Shown: positions 9,670 through 11,933 of the stretch, one piece after another | Numbering within the stretch: the first letter of the stretch is position 1 | Layout of the letters: each line of letters starts with the position of its first letter | NCBI GenBank assembly: GCA_964529445.1 | Contig: CAZGWJ010000081.1 | Span: 1-11,933 of the forward strand | Source of the DNA: CAZGWJ01 sp964529445 | GTDB lineage: Bacteria > Oederibacteriota > Muellerivitia > Muellerivitales > Muellerivitaceae | Reading direction: 5' to 3' | Length of the DNA: 11,933 nucleotides | The notes under the pieces: generated by a model | Database searches by the model: none | Seen by the model: the letters and a program-made list of their open reading frames with translations, nothing else | What the model was told of the DNA's origin: nothing | Program-made: the position numbers and the translations under genes

Positions 9670-10535
9670 GAAGGATTCTTTTGCTCTCCATCCTGGGGTT
9701 CTTCGTGGTTCTGCCGCTCGAAGCCGGGATCCTTTCGGATTTCGGGCCTTTCCCGGACTCGGAGGCCGTTTCGCGCGTTCCGCTGAAGCCCTGCACGATG
9801 CTCCGGTCCACGCGCGTGGATACACGGACGGTCGAGGAGTTCGCCATGCCGGGGGAAGGAGAAACGCCTTTCCTGACCGTCACGGTGGACCAGCCGGTCC
9901 CCGGGAAGTGGACTTCCACCCTGAAGATGGATTTCGGCAGGAAGTTCCCCTCCTACGAGGGCGTGATCGAGGGCGCTTCCTGGTTCATGGAGATCCTCAC
10001 GGCCGACCTGAACGGGGACGGGAAACCCGACTACGTCATCCCCTATGTCCTGAACCGGGAGGAGGTCCCGCAGGAGGACGTCCCCGGGGACCTGGAATGC
10101 GTCCTCTTCGCGCTGTCCGGCCCCAAGGTCCACCGTTTCACGAACGTGACCGGGATCCGGTTCGACGAGGACGGTTTCATCAGTCTCCTGAACGACGGGG
10201 CCGTTCAGTGGGTGCACACGCTTTTCCTTGCGAAGCACCCGGCCCGGTCGAAGTTCGCCGACCGTAAGGTCTACTTCTACCTGCACCGCCTTTTCTACGT
10301 GCGGGGGGACCAGTTGACCGTCGTGGAGGGGATGGACGCACGCTTCCCGAGGTTCGTGCTCTATACGCCCGGCGCCAGCCGCAGGAACCACAAGGAGACG
10401 AAACTCCTCACGGCGGAGCAGAAGAAGGCGCTTCTGGAGGCGAATCCCGCGAAAACGGAGGAGTGGGCGGTGAAGGTCACCATGCCCCGTCCTGTGATCA
10501 AAAAGGCGCCCAAGAGCAGGACGGGTCGTAAATAG
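9666..10535 (+). CDS. Secreted protein with a single calcium-loop (FG-GAP-like) motif
   Basis: Predicted exported protein of 289 aa, function unknown. Residues 1-20 form a signal peptide (RR, then a Leu/Ile/Val core, likely cleavage after LEA). A D-x-N-x-D-G-x-x-D calcium-binding loop lies at 114-122 (DLNGDGKPD followed by YVIPYVLN), the kind found in FG-GAP/VCBS blades, but only one copy is evident, so a full propeller is unlikely. The C-terminus (about 238-289) is rich in Lys and Arg. The ATG overlaps the stop of the YcxB-like gene by 4 nt (ATGA), and GGAGG at 9654-9658 lies 7 nt upstream, so the start is firm. The coupling suggests that the two products form a complex across the membrane or act in one process. 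The stop TAG at 10533-10535 runs directly into an AT-rich heptamer repeat, and no terminator follows. Confidence 0.8.
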   Translation: MRRILLLSILGFFVVLPLEAGILSDFGPFPDSEAVSRVPLKPCTMLRSTRVDTRTVEEFAMPGEGETPFLTVTVDQPVPGKWTSTLKMDFGRKFPSYEGVIEGASWFMEILTADLNGDGKPDYVIPYVLNREEVPQEDVPGDLECVLFALSGPKVHRFTNVTGIRFDEDGFISLLNDGAVQWVHTLFLAKHPARSKFADRKVYFYLHRLFYVRGDQLTVVEGMDARFPRFVLYTPGASRRNHKETKLLTAEQKKALLEANPAKTEEWAVKVTMPRPVIKKAPKSRTGRK

Positions 10536-10555
10536 AAAATTGAAAATCGAAAAGT
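10535..10555 (+). repeat. Heptamer tandem repeat GAAAATN
   Basis: Three 7-bp units, GAAAATT, GAAAATC and GAAAAGT, start on the last base of the stop codon at 10533-10535. They are sharply AT-rich against the high-GC surroundings. Confidence 0.65.
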
Positions 10556-10646
10556 GGAATATACCGGAATAAGAAACGTTCTCGATGTGGGCTGTACGCA
10601 TCGGCGGAATATGGGCGGTGAGTCGTTTTGCCGTATCGAAGCCCGT

Positions 10647-10697
10647 CACCGAAAGGGTGCGGCGGCGAGGTCTCGTCGCAGATCCCCCGAACGGGGG
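10647..10697. other. Three consecutive short hairpins, possible structured RNA
   Basis: Hairpin one pairs CACC (10647-10650) with GGTG (10656-10659). Hairpin two pairs seven bases (10662-10668 with 10673-10679, one wobble) around a 4-nt loop. Hairpin three pairs CCCCC (10684-10688) with GGGGG (10693-10697) around GAAC. No known riboswitch or RNA family was recognised. In DNA this GC-rich some hairpins arise by chance. Confidence 0.35.
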
Positions 10698-10708
10698 CCA
10701 AAGGCGGA

Positions 10709-10754
10709 TCCATCGGTGGTTAAATAGCCGTTTCCGTGGATGTACGACTCTGCG
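10709..10754 (+). repeat. Second copy of the upstream word-like element
   Basis: TCCATCGGTGG, AAA, AGCCGTT and CTCTGCG occur here in the same order and orientation as TCCATCTGTGG, AAA, AGCCGTT and CTCTGCG at 50-79. The first 24 columns match at about 20 positions. A 15-nt stretch separates the last two words here, while they abut in the left copy. Confidence 0.55.
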
Positions 10755-10780
10755 GTGAATACGGTGGACGCCGCGCCGTC

Positions 10781-10812
10781 ACCTTCTAACTTCTACCTGC
10801 TACCTTCTACCT
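10781..10812 (+). repeat. Heptamer-like tandem repeat ACCTTCT
   Basis: ACCTTCT-type units repeat with a roughly 7-bp period: ACCTTCT, then ACTTCT, ACCTGCT, ACCTTCT and a final partial ACCT. The array ends 21 nt before the stop of the converging iron-sulfur gene. Confidence 0.65.
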
Positions 10813-10817
10813 CATCG

Positions 10818-10835
10818 GATGGGCATCCGCCCATC
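10818..10835 (-). terminator. Hairpin overlapping the stop of the Fe-S gene
   Basis: A perfect 7-bp stem (GATGGGC at 10818-10824, GCCCATC at 10829-10835) with a 4-nt loop overlaps the minus-strand stop codon. No T-run follows on either strand, so it may stabilise a 3' end or be a weak terminator rather than a classical intrinsic one. Confidence 0.35.
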
Positions 10836-11933
10836 AGATGTTGACGACTTCGGCCTTTTTCAGCATTTCCCTCAATTCCTTCCGCCAATCCTTCCCGCCC
10901 GTTCGCTCGGCCAGCTCCACCGCGATATGCCGCGTCGTGAAGCCGATCCTCCCGTTGCGTCCCAATCCTTGGACGCAGGAGGGGCAGTTCGTCAGCATCG
11001 TGCATCCGCGTCCCTTTTCCGCCACGACCTCCTTCAAGGCCTCGGCCTTGCGGTCCAGCATCTTGCCGGAGATGTCGGGTCGGCTGAGCGCGAGGGTCCC
11101 GGCTTCCGAACAGCAATGGGGCACCGGCTGGAGGGCGAAGCCCGCCCGCACCCGCAGGACCTCGACGGCCTTTTCCTCCAGGGAATCATGGCAGGGCTTG
11201 TGGTAGAGGTATTCCCCTGCCGGGGGTTTCGCCAGCCCGTTCTCCAGCACGAATCGGGAGACATCCGCCAGCCTCGTGTTGAAGATGCCGGGGGCGCCCA
11301 TCGACTCCAGGGCTTCGCGGCAGGTGCCGCAGGAAACCAGCAGGGCGTCGAAATCGAGGTAGGAGAACATCTCCCGGATCTGGCTGAAGAGGATCGTGTC
11401 AGACAGCACCTGCCGGTCATGGTCGGCCTTCTTCGCGTTCACGTGGAGCGGGAAGCCGCAGCAAAGGAAGGGCGGCGGCAGGACCACGCGGGTCCCGCTC
11501 CGGAGGAGCAGGTACAACGAGGCCAGGCCGATGTCCGAGTAGAGGCGTTCCGACCCGCAGCCGGGGAAGTAGAAGACCGATTTCCCGTTGGGCTTGGGGG
11601 GGGGGAGAAGCAGGGCCTGTTTGCCCCGGCAACGGGGCAGGAAGGAGGCCATCGTCCCTGCGGGCACCTTCGGCACGGGGGCCTTGAAGAGCCGCAGGAT
11701 CCCCCGGGAGGTGAGGGCGGGCAGGGGGGACATCAGCCGGGAGCCCCAGCCCTGGACGGAGCCCCCGATGCGGAGCACGAGGGCGCGGAAGACGGCGTTG
11801 AAGGCGCGGGAGCGGCTCGCCAGGTAGCGCAGGGTGAGCCGCGTCAGGGGCGCCGTGCGCTTGTAGCGGCGCGAGGCGAGGATCTCGCGCTCGAGGATCG
11901 AGACCTTGCCCGTGTCGATGTCCACCGGGCAGG
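10834..11933 (-). CDS. Iron-sulfur oxidoreductase, CCG-domain C-terminal part (partial)
   Basis: The 5' end lies beyond the right edge. The frame is open to 11933, and the codons before the GTG at 11925 read Cys-Pro, giving CPVDIDTGK, the end of a ferredoxin-type 4Fe-4S motif. The GTG is therefore not the true start. Numbering from that Val, two CCG-type cysteine-rich domains follow. The first has C123 (FPGCGSE), C155-C156 (CCGFPLH) and C199/C202 (SCGTC). The second has C245 (KPCHD), C271-C272 (HCCSEAG) and C314/C317 (NCPSC). Such paired domains bind an iron-sulfur cofactor and pass electrons in GlcF, GlpC, LutA, heterodisulfide reductase and FAD-linked dehydrogenase fusions. The second motif reads CCS where CCG is usual. 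The upstream missing part may hold only the ferredoxin domain or also an FAD domain; the substrate is unknown. It converges on the secreted-protein gene. Confidence 0.88.
   Translation of the reverse strand, partial: CPVDIDTGKVSILEREILASRRYKRTAPLTRLTLRYLASRSRAFNAVFRALVLRIGGSVQGWGSRLMSPLPALTSRGILRLFKAPVPKVPAGTMASFLPRCRGKQALLLPPPKPNGKSVFYFPGCGSERLYSDIGLASLYLLLRSGTRVVLPPPFLCCGFPLHVNAKKADHDRQVLSDTILFSQIREMFSYLDFDALLVSCGTCREALESMGAPGIFNTRLADVSRFVLENGLAKPPAGEYLYHKPCHDSLEEKAVEVLRVRAGFALQPVPHCCSEAGTLALSRPDISGKMLDRKAEALKEVVAEKGRGCTMLTNCPSCVQGLGRNGRIGFTTRHIAVELAERTGGKDWRKELREMLKKAEVVNI

Larger units (their letters stand above)
10536..10833. other. Convergent intergenic spacer with repeats and hairpins
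   Basis: No credible gene is seen; the minus-strand reading frames across it lack a recognisable product and an RBS. The spacer has heptamer-like tandem repeats near both ends, a three-hairpin segment at 10647-10697 and a stretch (10709-10754) sharing words with 50-79. TGTACG followed by GCGG and AATA occurs near both 10593 and 10741, so there may also be an old internal duplication. It lies between the 3' ends of two converging genes, so it is unlikely to be a promoter or riboswitch for either. Confidence 0.6.

Noticed and set aside
7963..9825. 620-codon antisense reading frame over the two-gene operon
   Set aside because: It crosses the promoter and both plus-strand genes, which have ribosome binding sites, membrane helices and a signal peptide. 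Its own product is low-complexity and charged.
9615..10649. Minus-strand reading frame reaching into the convergent spacer
   Set aside because: It is a shadow of the secreted-protein gene, and its N-terminal part is encoded by repeat-rich spacer without a ribosome binding site.
10498..10713. Small 71-codon minus-strand gene in the spacer
   Set aside because: There is no ribosome binding site or recognisable product, and it overlaps the hairpins and the heptamer repeat.
10641..10720. Riboswitch (c-di-GMP, TPP, glycine and others considered)
   Set aside because: None of the conserved cores is present, and the segment lies downstream of both neighbouring genes.

Overview
The window is high-GC bacterial DNA (roughly two thirds G+C by eye) with six protein-coding genes, one of them cut by the right edge. 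No rRNA, tRNA, CRISPR array, transposase or phage gene was seen. A type III glutamine synthetase, a lipoprotein with a long Thr/Pro linker and intergenic DNA full of short word-like repeats suggest a free-living Gram-negative or deep-branching environmental bacterium. The phylum cannot be fixed from this sequence. Many long antisense reading frames are high-GC shadows of the real genes.

Layout, left to right. Positions 1-130 are a mosaic of short degenerate repeats. A secreted clan GH-A (GH5-like) glycoside hydrolase follows (149-2833 +), with a carbohydrate-binding module inserted into its barrel. A 271-bp spacer with a plausible promoter leads to the glutamine synthetase glnN (3105-5270 +), which ends in a strong intrinsic terminator. 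Converging on it is a lipoprotein gene (5349-6233 -). Divergent from the lipoprotein is a cytoplasmic GH43 beta-xylosidase or arabinofuranosidase (6399-7925 +). Next is a tight two-gene operon (8017-9669 and 9666-10535 +, overlapping by 4 nt): a YcxB-like membrane protein with a large uncharacterised C-terminus, and a secreted protein with one calcium-loop motif. A 298-bp convergent spacer carries heptamer repeats and hairpins. The last gene (10834-11933 -) is the C-terminal part of an iron-sulfur protein with two cysteine-rich CCG-type domains.

The GH-A enzyme and the GH43 enzyme could act in sequence, the first cutting plant polysaccharide outside the cytoplasm and the second trimming imported xylo- or arabino-oligosaccharides. 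The two genes also share a promoter style: a TATAAT-like box exactly 6 nt before the ATG and no Shine-Dalgarno, as expected for leaderless mRNAs. The other four complete genes have clear GGAG or GGAGG ribosome binding sites. glnN serves ammonia assimilation and looks independent of its neighbours.

The best candidates for something undescribed are the YcxB-like/secreted two-gene cassette and the intergenic repeat family whose words recur, in the same order and orientation, at both ends of the window.
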